A DNA stretch of 39,208 bases. It comes from Russula earlei. Taxonomy: Eukaryota; Basidiomycota; Agaricomycetes; Russulales; Russulaceae. Below are positions 7,416-16,508 of this stretch, in pieces. Location: assembly GCA_025769875.1 (NCBI GenBank), contig JAGFNK010000484.1, positions 1 to 39,208 on the forward strand, written 5' to 3'. The translations under genes and the position numbers were made by a program. The notes under the pieces are model-generated. The model was not told the DNA's origin and did no database searches. It worked only from the letters and a program-made list of their open reading frames with translations. How positions within the stretch are numbered: the stretch's first letter is position 1; every line of letters starts with the position of its first letter.

Positions 7416-9458
7416 CTATTTCAAATATAGTATTTTGAATTCAACACGCCTATTTTGGGCTCTGCCGTCTGGATTATCTTGTCCGTTAGCCAGTGTATCA
7501 GGCTGAACAGAGCAGCATTTACCATATGCTTTTGCTTTTAAACGGGCGGCATCTATACCCGCTTTTACAAGGTATTCTTTACAGGCGTTAGCGCGTTCTT
7601 CAGACAATTTTAAATTGTACTCTACTGTTCCTTTATCGTCTGTATAACCACCTATTTCTAACCCAAGGCTTTTTTCGCGTTGTAACAGGGCCACCAGGCT
7701 ATCCAGTAAAGGACGGGAAGTGGTTTCCACTACATATTTATCAAAGGCAAAATGGGTGAGTAATTGTTGTTCTGCTTTTTCAGCAGCAGGGGTTTCAGTA
7801 ACAGGAGTGGATTTCTCAACGGGGACAAGACAGAGAACAATATTGTATAAGGTATCTGCATCGCTGGCAGCAGGTGGCGCTGTATACAAGGAAGCATCTG
7901 TATAGTCGGCCTTATTTCCTGTAATCTTTAATACATGTAGGGAGTTTTCTGTTTCAAACAGGTACTTACCATCTCCACCGGTAACCTGTGAAAGGAGTAT
8001 CGTTTTATTACTAACAGAATCAATTACATGAATGTCTGTGCCAGTGAGCGGTTGGTTGGTTTTACAATCAATTACTATACCTGTCATAAATTTCTTGTAT
8101 TGCTTATCTAAGGAAAACAGTTCGAGGCAGCAGGCAGAAGCCCTGTCTGAACTCAGGTACACATCTTTCAGTAATTGTTTGTTGCCTTTATTAAGGAAGT
8201 AAATATCATCTTTAATAGAGTTAACAGGATATCCCAGGTTCTTAGGCGCTGTAAAGCTGCCGGCTACTATTCCTGTTGATTGGAAAAGATCGAAGCCACC
8301 CATGCCTACCAGGCCATTGGATGCATATACCAGTGTATTACTTAACTGGTGATAATAAGGCGCTTCTTCATCTTCAGCAGTATTGATGGTATTACCCATA
8401 TTTACGGCGGTACCCGCCTGCCCGCCTGTTAGCGGTGCATACCAGATATCGAACTTACCAGTTCCTCCGGGCCTGTCAGATGCGAAAAGCAAGTATTTAC
8501 CATCTGTAGTAACAAATGGTTGCTCGGAGCTATAGCCATCTATATTGATATTATTACTCAGCTTAACCGGTTCCTGCCATTGGCCATTTTTTCTTTCACT
8601 ATTATAGATCGCAGAGAGATTTTTACCCTCTTTCTTTGTCCATCTTGTGAAATACACAGTATTGCCATCAGCAGTAAAGGAAGCTGTACCCTGCTCTACC
8701 TCGGGGGCTGCAGGTATGCCTGACCTTTCTACCATTCCGGTACTTACCTGGTAAAGATTGTTGATATGGGGATTCTTCTTTTTATCACTTAACAGGGAAG
8801 AGTCAATACGGGTTGAGGTAAACACCAGTTTATTATCATTCCATGAAGGAGCATAGTTGGCTCCCTGTACATTAATAGCTGTGTCTAGTTTTTTTACCGT
8901 ATACAGGGTAACGTCTTTCTTCTTTAATTGTTCCTGTATAAAAATAAGATCGGCTATTTCTCTTTTGGCGCTGGTTGCATACGTATCACTCTCTTTGTAT
9001 CCTTTCAGAAAATCTTCCTGCTGGTTTTGAGCTTCGGCATATTTTCCATTGGCTCTTAGCGTTACTCCATACCAGTATTTTGTATAAGGGTAACTGGCTT
9101 TGTCGAATGTAATAGCCTTGCTATACCATTCTTCTGCTTTTGCATAATCATTTAACAGGCGATAGCTTTCTGCTATTCGATAAACGATCTGTTCATGGGT
9201 GGAGCTTCCTTTTGTTGTGCCGGAAGCGCCCTTCTTTAGCACCGTATAAGGCTCGTAAGTATTGCCTTTGCCTACCTTACCGGAAAGGTATTTTTCATAA
9301 TACAAGGCAGCAGAGTAGTAATCACCTTTGCGATAAAAATTATCTCCGTTTTTCTTATAATCGGTTACATATTGCGCTCTGGAAGCAAAAGCATACAATG
9401 AGCCAACAGTTATCAGTAACAGTAGCTTATGGGTAGTATGGCAAAATATTTTTCTCAT
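7416..9458 (-). CDS. OmpA-family protein with TPR and PD40 repeats (PorE-like architecture)
   Basis: A 680-aa exported protein with signal sequence at residues 1-29. TPR-like helices (about 30-170: GDYYSAALYYEKYL, NDYAKAEEWYSKAI) are followed by a PD40/WD40-like propeller (about 195-450) with repeats such as YLLFASDRPGGTGKFDIWYA and LVYASNGLVGMGGFDLF. Next comes a carboxypeptidase-regulatory-like beta domain (about 458-545). The C-terminal OmpA peptidoglycan-binding domain (about 565-680) shows GYTDDKG, LSEERANACKEYL and the RAQNRRVEF end motif. The same domain order occurs in PorE of Porphyromonas and in proteins encoded beside sprB/sprF genes. I infer that it anchors the adjacent outer-membrane adhesin system to peptidoglycan. 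It starts 51 bp after the SprF-like gene. Confidence 0.9.
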   Translation of the reverse strand: MRKIFCHTTHKLLLLITVGSLYAFASRAQYVTDYKKNGDNFYRKGDYYSAALYYEKYLSGKVGKGNTYEPYTVLKKGASGTTKGSSTHEQIVYRIAESYRLLNDYAKAEEWYSKAITFDKASYPYTKYWYGVTLRANGKYAEAQNQQEDFLKGYKESDTYATSAKREIADLIFIQEQLKKKDVTLYTVKKLDTAINVQGANYAPSWNDNKLVFTSTRIDSSLLSDKKKNPHINNLYQVSTGMVERSGIPAAPEVEQGTASFTADGNTVYFTRWTKKEGKNLSAIYNSERKNGQWQEPVKLSNNINIDGYSSEQPFVTTDGKYLLFASDRPGGTGKFDIWYAPLTGGQAGTAVNMGNTINTAEDEEAPYYHQLSNTLVYASNGLVGMGGFDLFQSTGIVAGSFTAPKNLGYPVNSIKDDIYFLNKGNKQLLKDVYLSSDRASACCLELFSLDKQYKKFMTGIVIDCKTNQPLTGTDIHVIDSVSNKTILLSQVTGGDGKYLFETENSLHVLKITGNKADYTDASLYTAPPAASDADTLYNIVLCLVPVEKSTPVTETPAAEKAEQQLLTHFAFDKYVVETTSRPLLDSLVALLQREKSLGLEIGGYTDDKGTVEYNLKLSEERANACKEYLVKAGIDAARLKAKAYGKCCSVQPDTLANGQDNPDGRAQNRRVEFKILYLK

Positions 9459-9509
9459 AAAAGGGTCTTATATTGAATCAACAATATTGATATTAGTCAG
9501 GTACTTTCT

Positions 9510-10517
9510 TTATAACCGTGGGCAAATGAAATGTTCCCCGGTAAAGTTTTTTGATTTTTTGCCGGTATAAGAAAGCGAGATCTCGAAGCTATTGGTATTG
9601 GTGACAGTTTTACCCAATGTTGAATTATTGATATCGTAGCTGAGGCCCAGTGTAAAGTTTTGATAGTAGAAGCCTGCAAAGGGAGAGATCGCATCATCAA
9701 CCCGGTAGTTGGCACCTAGCAAAAGATCAAACGTATTATTGGCTTTTAACTGCATATAAGCGCCTGCCATCTTTTCTTCTGCATTACCCTGGCGGAGATA
9801 CAACAGGTTGGGGGTAACGCTTACCACTTCTGACAAGGTGAGCCTAACACCGCCATGCAGTGTAAAACGCATGGGCAGGGTTTGCTTACTTACACCTGAA
9901 GTAAAGGGGTCTTCCGGTTGCGTAAGATGCGATACAGAGAAGCCTCCGAATATGTTTGCCTTTTTATCAGGGTTGGCATCGTAGTATACAACACCTGCAC
10001 CTGCATCGAATACAGTAGAAGATGTTTTGGAGAATACTTCTGTTGTAGTGTTGGCGGGGTTATATCCTGTAATAGGGTTCCACTGATCTCCGAGCTGGAA
10101 TTTGGATGAGTTAAACCTCCTGTCTATTACGCCTCCTTGTATACCAAAAGCAATCCGATGGTTGCCATTGGCTCCAAAGCGAATACCTGTATAAGCTACA
10201 GAGATATAACCGGTAGTATAGGTATACCCTCCATCTCCTGCTTTTTGTTGCAAGATACTGGCGCCTAAACTGATGTCTTTACTGGTGTTCAATTCTCCTG
10301 ATAAACCTGCTGTTGAGAAACCATTGGATATATTACTCCACTGGCTGCGGTAAATACCTGATACACGATAGTCTCCATCTATTGCTCCTGTTAACGCGGG
10401 GTTTAACCAGGAGGGGTATATATAGTATTCTGAGAAATGGGGGTCTACCTGTGCGTGTGCGGCATAGCCTAATAACAGGGCCAGTGTAATAAATATTATA
10501 GATGCTAACTTTTTCAT
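9510..10517 (-). CDS. PorP/SprF-family outer membrane protein
   Basis: A 335-aa protein with signal peptide (MKKLASIIFITLALLLGYAAHAQ) and then the family's hallmark start, VDPHFSEYYIYPSWLNPALTG. A run of amphipathic beta strands follows, fitting a 14-stranded outer-membrane barrel. The end, HFICPRL, is the usual C-terminus of this family. In Flavobacterium johnsoniae such proteins are needed to secrete or attach the T9SS cargo with a type B sorting domain encoded next door. Here the gene starts 26 bp after the 1440-aa adhesin with a type B domain, so that adhesin is the predicted client. Family assignment is firm; the client is inference. Confidence 0.94.
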   Translation of the reverse strand: MKKLASIIFITLALLLGYAAHAQVDPHFSEYYIYPSWLNPALTGAIDGDYRVSGIYRSQWSNISNGFSTAGLSGELNTSKDISLGASILQQKAGDGGYTYTTGYISVAYTGIRFGANGNHRIAFGIQGGVIDRRFNSSKFQLGDQWNPITGYNPANTTTEVFSKTSSTVFDAGAGVVYYDANPDKKANIFGGFSVSHLTQPEDPFTSGVSKQTLPMRFTLHGGVRLTLSEVVSVTPNLLYLRQGNAEEKMAGAYMQLKANNTFDLLLGANYRVDDAISPFAGFYYQNFTLGLSYDINNSTLGKTVTNTNSFEISLSYTGKKSKNFTGEHFICPRL

Positions 10518-10543
10518 TTGTTTTGTTTTTATGTTACACAGTA

Positions 10544-13500
10544 TTAACGTATCAGGTTAACAGAGCCTTTTTTAGTAGAAGTATTACCGTTTTGTTCCGT
10601 TACCTGCAACACATATATGTACACTCCTACCGGCTGCTGTTTGCCTTTATAGCTGCCATCCCATCCACCGGAAAGGTCTGTGGTTTGGTAAATGAGCTCA
10701 CCCCACTGATTGAATATTCTCAGGTTGATACTTTTTAAGTTGTTGCCAAATACTTTTAACACATCATTTTTACCATCGCCATTGGGTGTAAATGTATTGG
10801 GTACAAAGACGCCTACGTTGCTATAAACGGTTGTACCTGACCCGGTACCGGTACTGATCTGGCAGGAGCTATCTCCTATCGCTTTTACGATAATGTCTAC
10901 TTTATCATTGGCCTGTAATCCTGATACTACATGTGTAGTACCGGCAGGGCCTGAGCTAGGCGCTGTAAAAGTGGTTCCTCCATCAGTAGAGACCAGGTAA
11001 CTGGTGGCATTGGCAACAGGAGCCCATTTGAAGCGTATATAGTCAAAGCTGATAGAATCTGCAATTACTACAGGGCTGGTTAATGTGGGTACTACTTTAA
11101 CTGGTTTAATAGTATCTGCAAAACAACCAATACTATTAATGGTGCGAAGCTTTACATTATAAGTGCCTGCAACGGTGTATACAGTACCGGGATTCTGTAC
11201 GCTGTCTATTTTACCGTTATTAAAATCCCATAGCCATTTAGTAATCACCTGGCCATTGCCATTGGAGGCATCCTTGAATTTAGCACTGTCACCTGCACAT
11301 GAGGAGAATGTAACGGTAAAGTTGGGTGTAACATTTGCTACTACCTGTACACTATAGCTGAATGTTTGTGAACCGGTGGTGCAAGGATCAACCAGTGATG
11401 GATTTACCGCTGTTACTGTTACGGGGTAATTACCGGGCTGGCTGAATTTATAAGAGCTTGTTTTGAGCTTGTATACATAATAGGTTTGCCCGTTAGAGCT
11501 ATAGGTACTATCTACAACAGGTGCAGTAATTGTTACAGGTGCATTAGGAGTAAGATTGGCATTACTGCTTCCATTGATATCGAAATTCCAGGTGATAGAA
11601 GTTGCCTGGAAAGGCAGTACAGCTGAGAAGTTAAACGGTATACCCGTACAGGTAACCAGACCGCCTGCTGATGAATTAAGCGCTGAACCATAAGGATTCT
11701 GCAGGGAAGCGGATGGTTGCGCCAGGTTATTGATGGCAGTACCTGCATTATATCCCCAGCTTTCACCATTGGCTACACCATAAGCAATAGCATTAAAACC
11801 TACATTGGATGATAATGTATGTGTAGCCGGATAAGATACCAGGAACTTAGCCCAATAGTAATTAGGATCTTGTGGATGAGGTAAAAAGGCGCTGGAAACA
11901 GGGATTAAGCCCGCAGAAGCATAGGCAGTACCTGTAAAGCTGCTTTGTCCGGTATCTACCATCTGTGTAGGATTGGCAGCCGCATCTAATCGAAAGCTGC
12001 TAACACCTGCTTTGGGTATTACTACATTGATATACGTTCCGCCCGCAGCACCGTCTTTAAAATCAGAAGAATATACTGTGGTGCTGGTAATAGATTGTTG
12101 TACCGGACTGAGTAATATCATCTCAGGATCTCCTGATCCGTTATTGCCCACGGTAGCTCCGCCACATGCATTACCCGGAAGAATAAACTGTGTAACAGTA
12201 ACAGGCTTATCGCTTTCTATCATCCTTGGCTGGTTACCTTCTACCTGGTAGTACAATCCTGTAGCATTCCAGTTAGCTGGTGTTTGTGCAAGAACAACTC
12301 CATCCACTTTTACAACTGTGGCAGGGTCTTGTACACCAATCCTGAACAAATTGTATTCCATTGTTTTGGTAGGCACAGTCAAATACTTGGTACCCCAGGC
12401 CACCCTGGGTAACATCTGCTGTATCAGGTTATCAGAGCCAGAAGAGGGATTACTGCTGCAGGTAGTAGTGTTATTGGCAGTGATCAGTGTACGTGCATTA
12501 CCTGCAAACACTGCTATCTGCTTGCTACAATCAGTAGATACAGTAGTACCGGTAAGATCATAACTGATCTTGGTAGAACCGTCTACCAGCCCGATTGCGC
12601 TAAATACCTGTCCTTTATTCAATGTTACCTGGTAACCTGTTGTTGTGTTGGCTGCATATAATACATTACCTCCTGCACCACCTGTTATTACAGGAGAGCT
12701 AACTGAGTCCAGGATAGGGTTAGTAGGTTTAAATGTTACTACTGTATTATCGTCTTTCGCTATTACAAAGAAATAAGTATTAGGTGTACCGGTGTTCGAT
12801 TTGGCGCCACCATAGGTTTGTACAATGTAAGATGAGTTCCATGTATTGGTTGGGAATACCATGCTGCCACCAGCTGAATTATTCGTAGCATAATCATACA
12901 GGAATACGGCCACAGGCACGCTGTTGGTTGATTCCACATGAATACCACTGTTTAATATACCTGTATAATAAAGCCTGGTATCCGGCATATGCGATGCATT
13001 CTTTGCATCATTGGGATCACCTACCGGGAAACCAGATACGATCTGTACGCTGTTGGCAGGTATGGTATATACCTGTGGTGCAAAAGAAGACATGCCGGGT
13101 ATTGATACTTTGATAGTAGCAGATTGGGCACCGGTAGCCACATATACCTGTAAACCGTAAGTAGCCGGCGATCCTACTTTATCACTCATCTTTTCTTCCA
13201 GGCCATAACCTACCCAGAAATCCGTCCCGGTATTTGTCAATGCCTGTGGTGACTGGATTCCATTACCAACAACCCTTACGGTATCTATATTGGGGTTTAC
13301 AGCAGTGCCGCCTGAATGGAGTACCATATCACCATAAGCACCGTATAATGTAGGTGCAAATTGTACATAAATAGTAGTGGCTGCTAATGTACCGCCTGTA
13401 TAAGGAACAGTAATAGAAGAGGCAAATCCTGAAACAGCTGATGATGATACCAGGAATCCTGCGGGCGCTTTTACAGTAATATTGCCGCTGGCCGGGCTTA

Positions 13501-14866
13501 ATGTATTGGCAGTAAGTGTATACGTTTTAGCAGCAGAAGTTGTATTGATCACCACGTTACCAAAATCAAGTGAGGCAACGCTCGCTGTAATATTAGGAAC
13601 AGGTGCCAATGTTGTAAAGGTAATTTCATTACCATAGTTGGTACCTACCGAATTAGTAGCATAGGCACGTACATGATAAGTAGTACTGGGTGTAAGTCCT
13701 TTTAAGAAACTGGTGTAAGTACCCACCAAAGTACCATCGCTTGTTTTACTATCAGCAATAGTAGGCGTACCGGTTGTATTCCAGCAAACACCTTCTGCCG
13801 ATAATGAAACGCCGCCACTATCTGTAATCGAACCGCCGCTGGTGGCTTTGGTAGATAAGATATTAGTAACTGTAGTAGTAGTTAATGCCGGTATGCCGGG
13901 AGGATTGGTTGTGAAGGTAAGATCTGCACCATAGCTTGTGCCTGCAAAGCTGCTTGCATAGGCACGTACATGATAGGTAACACCTGCTGACAGACCGGTT
14001 ATATTGCTGGTGATATTACCACTACCTGCAGGCCCGTTGGTTGTTACTGTAGAAAGGGCTACTGTGGGTAATGGTGAAGTACTCCAACATACCCCGCTTA
14101 CTGTTACGGCTGAACTACCGCTGGTTACTGTACCGGTGGCGGTAGCTGTGTATTTACCTGTAGCCGTTGCAGTATTGGTAGTAACCGCAGGTGGGGTTCC
14201 CGAAGCGGGTGTGGTACCGCCTATCACTACTGTTTTTATGGAAATACTTCTTGACGAGGTAACTCCGGCAGCAGCATATATATATACCCTGATCACATAG
14301 GTATGCCCACCTGCAACCAATTGGGTAAGCGTACCAAAACTAATATTGGTAGTACCGCCACTGGTCGCAGTTTGCGGAGTGCCGAAAGCCACCCATGGAC
14401 CAGTACCATCCTGCTGGTATGCCAATGAAACAATGTTATTACCACTACCGCCCGATGTTTTTGCTGTGAACGTAACCCCTGTTATAGAAAGGTCGAATCC
14501 CGTTGTGGGAGAGATTGGGAAATCCAGGTTATACCCGTCTGTTGGTACTGTTGGCCAGTTACCACTGGGTATAGCAGATTTATAACCATCGGAATTGTAT
14601 GATCCCCCGGTAACAATGGTTCCCGGAACCATATTCCCTATGGTTACATGAATCGGTGGTGTTCCGGTAAGCGCGCCTGTGTTGGTATTGGCAGCAAGTA
14701 ATGCCCAAGTGGCAGTGTATTGGGCTTTTACTCCTGCAACAGAAAGCAGGCCCAGCAGAAGGATCAATAACACATGCATCAGGCGCTTGTAAGGCTCTCG
14801 TAGCAAAAGGGGTAGCTCATCAACATTGCGTTTAACAATAACAGGCTGTAGCAGTTGTTTTTTCAT
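10544..14866 (-). CDS. 1440-aa T9SS type B adhesin with IgGFc-binding-like core
   Basis: Domains in order: a signal peptide with an unusually long n-region (hydrophobic core about residues 31-48, ending VKAQ); an N-terminal beta-sandwich (50-215) shared with the two neighbouring genes; two FN3-like repeats (222-320, 322-420, each with GVCW and HVRAYA); a choice-of-anchor/ASPM-like Ig domain (423-540, LDFGNVVINTT); an IgGFc-binding-like domain (about 543-1048, starting TGTDFWVGYG); PKD-like domains (about 1060-1258, WLWDFNNG); an FN3-like domain (1263-1345); and a type B sorting domain of the CHU_C/TIGR04131 kind (1353-1440, VPNTFTPNGDGKNDVLKVFG). It is predicted to be secreted by T9SS and held at the cell surface as an adhesin. 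The genes behind it encode a SprF homologue and an OmpA protein. No binding partner can be read from sequence. Confidence 0.92.
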   Translation of the reverse strand: MKKQLLQPVIVKRNVDELPLLLREPYKRLMHVLLILLLGLLSVAGVKAQYTATWALLAANTNTGALTGTPPIHVTIGNMVPGTIVTGGSYNSDGYKSAIPSGNWPTVPTDGYNLDFPISPTTGFDLSITGVTFTAKTSGGSGNNIVSLAYQQDGTGPWVAFGTPQTATSGGTTNISFGTLTQLVAGGHTYVIRVYIYAAAGVTSSRSISIKTVVIGGTTPASGTPPAVTTNTATATGKYTATATGTVTSGSSAVTVSGVCWSTSPLPTVALSTVTTNGPAGSGNITSNITGLSAGVTYHVRAYASSFAGTSYGADLTFTTNPPGIPALTTTTVTNILSTKATSGGSITDSGGVSLSAEGVCWNTTGTPTIADSKTSDGTLVGTYTSFLKGLTPSTTYHVRAYATNSVGTNYGNEITFTTLAPVPNITASVASLDFGNVVINTTSAAKTYTLTANTLSPASGNITVKAPAGFLVSSSAVSGFASSITVPYTGGTLAATTIYVQFAPTLYGAYGDMVLHSGGTAVNPNIDTVRVVGNGIQSPQALTNTGTDFWVGYGLEEKMSDKVGSPATYGLQVYVATGAQSATIKVSIPGMSSFAPQVYTIPANSVQIVSGFPVGDPNDAKNASHMPDTRLYYTGILNSGIHVESTNSVPVAVFLYDYATNNSAGGSMVFPTNTWNSSYIVQTYGGAKSNTGTPNTYFFVIAKDDNTVVTFKPTNPILDSVSSPVITGGAGGNVLYAANTTTGYQVTLNKGQVFSAIGLVDGSTKISYDLTGTTVSTDCSKQIAVFAGNARTLITANNTTTCSSNPSSGSDNLIQQMLPRVAWGTKYLTVPTKTMEYNLFRIGVQDPATVVKVDGVVLAQTPANWNATGLYYQVEGNQPRMIESDKPVTVTQFILPGNACGGATVGNNGSGDPEMILLSPVQQSITSTTVYSSDFKDGAAGGTYINVVIPKAGVSSFRLDAAANPTQMVDTGQSSFTGTAYASAGLIPVSSAFLPHPQDPNYYWAKFLVSYPATHTLSSNVGFNAIAYGVANGESWGYNAGTAINNLAQPSASLQNPYGSALNSSAGGLVTCTGIPFNFSAVLPFQATSITWNFDINGSSNANLTPNAPVTITAPVVDSTYSSNGQTYYVYKLKTSSYKFSQPGNYPVTVTAVNPSLVDPCTTGSQTFSYSVQVVANVTPNFTVTFSSCAGDSAKFKDASNGNGQVITKWLWDFNNGKIDSVQNPGTVYTVAGTYNVKLRTINSIGCFADTIKPVKVVPTLTSPVVIADSISFDYIRFKWAPVANATSYLVSTDGGTTFTAPSSGPAGTTHVVSGLQANDKVDIIVKAIGDSSCQISTGTGSGTTVYSNVGVFVPNTFTPNGDGKNDVLKVFGNNLKSINLRIFNQWGELIYQTTDLSGGWDGSYKGKQQPVGVYIYVLQVTEQNGNTSTKKGSVNLIR

Positions 14867-15018
14867 TTGGCGGTAATGTTTGAATCTTCAATTTTTAGTT
14901 ATAAGTTCCCTTGCAGGTGCTTTGTTACACCCGTTTAGGATAAATGATTAAGTAGTTTAGTAAACAGGATATTTGTTACTGCTGGCGCCGGCGATGCTGT
15001 TTATGTACGATGCCGGTT

Positions 15019-16179
15019 TTACTGTATCAATATTTGTTTTGCCATTTTTGTTGTTTCATTACTTACCTGTACACTATATATTCCTTTATTGATAGTGGCA
15101 GGAAGGTTTAGCAGGAAGGAAGAAACACCTCCTTCATAATTGATTGGTTTTGTAAATACCAACTGGCCCGTTACATTATATATGTTTAATGAATAGTTTC
15201 CTTTGCTCAGGCTGCTTAACTGAAGATTAACCTGCCTGTTTACAACAGGGTTAGGAGCGATTACCAAAGACCCTGGGTTAATGGCATTGCTATTCATCTT
15301 AATCGTACTGCTGTATGCAAAGCCTCCATCCTTATCAACGGCCTTAATCCGGTAGAAATTCATATTGGCAGATGGAGCTGCATCAAACCAGCTATATTGA
15401 TTTGCACTTGTGCTATTGCCTTTGGCGGCAATAGAAGCCACATCAGTAAACGAACTTCCATCAACAGATTTCTGTACTACGTATTTGTCTGTATTTACTT
15501 CTGTAACAGCAGACCATTCAACTGTTATACCGCCATTCTTTTGGCTTGCCTGTACATCGCCAAAGGCAACCGGCAGAACGGTAGAAGCAGTTGTGGTGCC
15601 AGACACAACTACATTTTTTACATAAACACTTCTACTGCCAGTAACCGTACCGCTTGAATAGATATACATCCTGATAATAACTGTTTGAGTAGCAGTGGCA
15701 GCAATAGAAGCAGTAACACTAACAGGTGATGATGAGCCACTACTACTGGGAAAACTCTGTGCAGGGGTGATGGCCGTAAAAGTTGTCCCGTCCAATGAAT
15801 ACTGAAAGCTTCCTAACAAAGATCCACTGCCGCCCGTTACAGCGAATCCTGCGGCTATAGAAGTAATATTTATCGAATAACCACTATTTACTGTTATGGG
15901 GAAATCTTCATAATAAGCAGCATTTACGGAAGAAGGCCAGTTAGTGGAGGTTGTGATGCTTAATTTAAGGCCACTGGAATTATTGCCATTATTAATAATA
16001 CTTGATCCAACAGTTGATGCCTGTGTAGTAATGGTAGATGCGCCTGCTCCTGTAGCAGCACAATTCAAATTTGAGGTTAGTGCCCAGGTAGCAGTAATGG
16101 CACCTTGTGCAAACAGCATCTTTGTATATGCTGTGCTTACGACAATAATAAAGGTAAAGAGTAAAATTTTCTTTTTCAT
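15019..16179 (-). CDS. 386-aa T9SS type A cargo protein
   Basis: The signal peptide ends around MLFAQ. Residues about 26-195 are a beta-sandwich similar to the N-terminal domains of both large adhesins (TATWALTSN, DFPITVNSGYSINITSIAAGF, IIRMYIYSSGTVTGSRSVYVKNVVVSGTT). An FN3-like linker domain follows (about 200-295: GGITVEWSAVTEVNTDKYVVQKS, FYRIKAVDKDG). The end (about 303-386) is a type A T9SS sorting domain of the Por_secre_tail kind, with the IAPNPV motif, LNIYNVTGQLV and GIYSVQV. It lies between the two type B adhesins, 152 bp upstream of the 1440-aa gene. It looks like a compact, differently anchored version of the same surface module. Binding function unknown. Confidence 0.9.
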   Translation of the reverse strand: MKKKILLFTFIIVVSTAYTKMLFAQGAITATWALTSNLNCAATGAGASTITTQASTVGSSIINNGNNSSGLKLSITTSTNWPSSVNAAYYEDFPITVNSGYSINITSIAAGFAVTGGSGSLLGSFQYSLDGTTFTAITPAQSFPSSSGSSSPVSVTASIAATATQTVIIRMYIYSSGTVTGSRSVYVKNVVVSGTTTASTVLPVAFGDVQASQKNGGITVEWSAVTEVNTDKYVVQKSVDGSSFTDVASIAAKGNSTSANQYSWFDAAPSANMNFYRIKAVDKDGGFAYSSTIKMNSNAINPGSLVIAPNPVVNRQVNLQLSSLSKGNYSLNIYNVTGQLVFTKPINYEGGVSSFLLNLPATINKGIYSVQVSNETTKMAKQILIQ

Positions 16180-16392
16180 GGCAAGGAATTGATAGTTAGA
16201 GTATTAAGATGGGCGAATCGTTAGTTAGAGAACAACACTGTATTGTAGCTATTACAGGAGCAGCATAGGCAAGTGCAGATAGTTTCATATGGCAGTGCTA
16301 TTATAGGCTGGGCAATGGTGTATCGTTAAATACCGCCTAAATTTCTATAAAAACAAATGAGAATCAGGGCTGTTCTGCAAGTATTTCTATGC

Positions 16393-16412
16393 AATCGTTA
16401 CCGGTAACGTTA
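16393..16412. promoter_or_regulatory. LacI/GalR-type operator-like palindrome upstream of the type A cargo gene
   Basis: A perfect 14-bp palindrome CGTTACCGGTAACG (16396-16409) with a central CCGG lies 217-230 bp upstream of the start at 16179. Its flanks are also shared with the site upstream of the 2020-aa adhesin (22695-22712): GTATTT, TA and GCAAT precede it at the same spacing in both. The form (even palindrome, central CG, GTTACC half-site) resembles LacI/GalR-family operators. No such regulator is encoded in the window. Confidence 0.55.
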
Positions 16413-16446
16413 TCGCATGTTGTTGTAAATGACATAAATGAATATT

Positions 16447-16483
16447 AAACAATAAGTTGACTTTATAGGTCAACTTATTGTTT
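16447..16483 (-). terminator. Terminator of the 2020-aa adhesin gene
   Basis: Arms 16447-16461 and 16469-16483 are a perfect 15-bp inverted repeat (core AATAAGTTGAC) with a 7-nt loop and A/T runs at both ends. It starts 26 bp beyond the stop codon at 16509 on the minus strand. Confidence 0.75.
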
Positions 16484-16508
16484 ATGCTTTAAATATCTAT
16501 TGATAATG

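Larger units (their letters stand above)
16180..16508. other. 329-bp intergenic region between the type A cargo gene and the 2020-aa adhesin
   Basis: This gap must hold the end of the 2020-aa adhesin transcript and the upstream region of the 386-aa gene. It contains the hairpin at 16447-16483 and the palindrome at 16396-16409, listed separately. I see no ORF, RNA gene or convincing promoter hexamers in the rest. Confidence 0.6.

Noticed and set aside
14984..15012. A GCCGGC/GCCGGT hairpin after the 386-aa cargo gene as a terminator
   Set aside because: The stem is only 5-6 bp with a long loop and no T run. I could not support it, so co-transcription with the 1440-aa adhesin stays possible.
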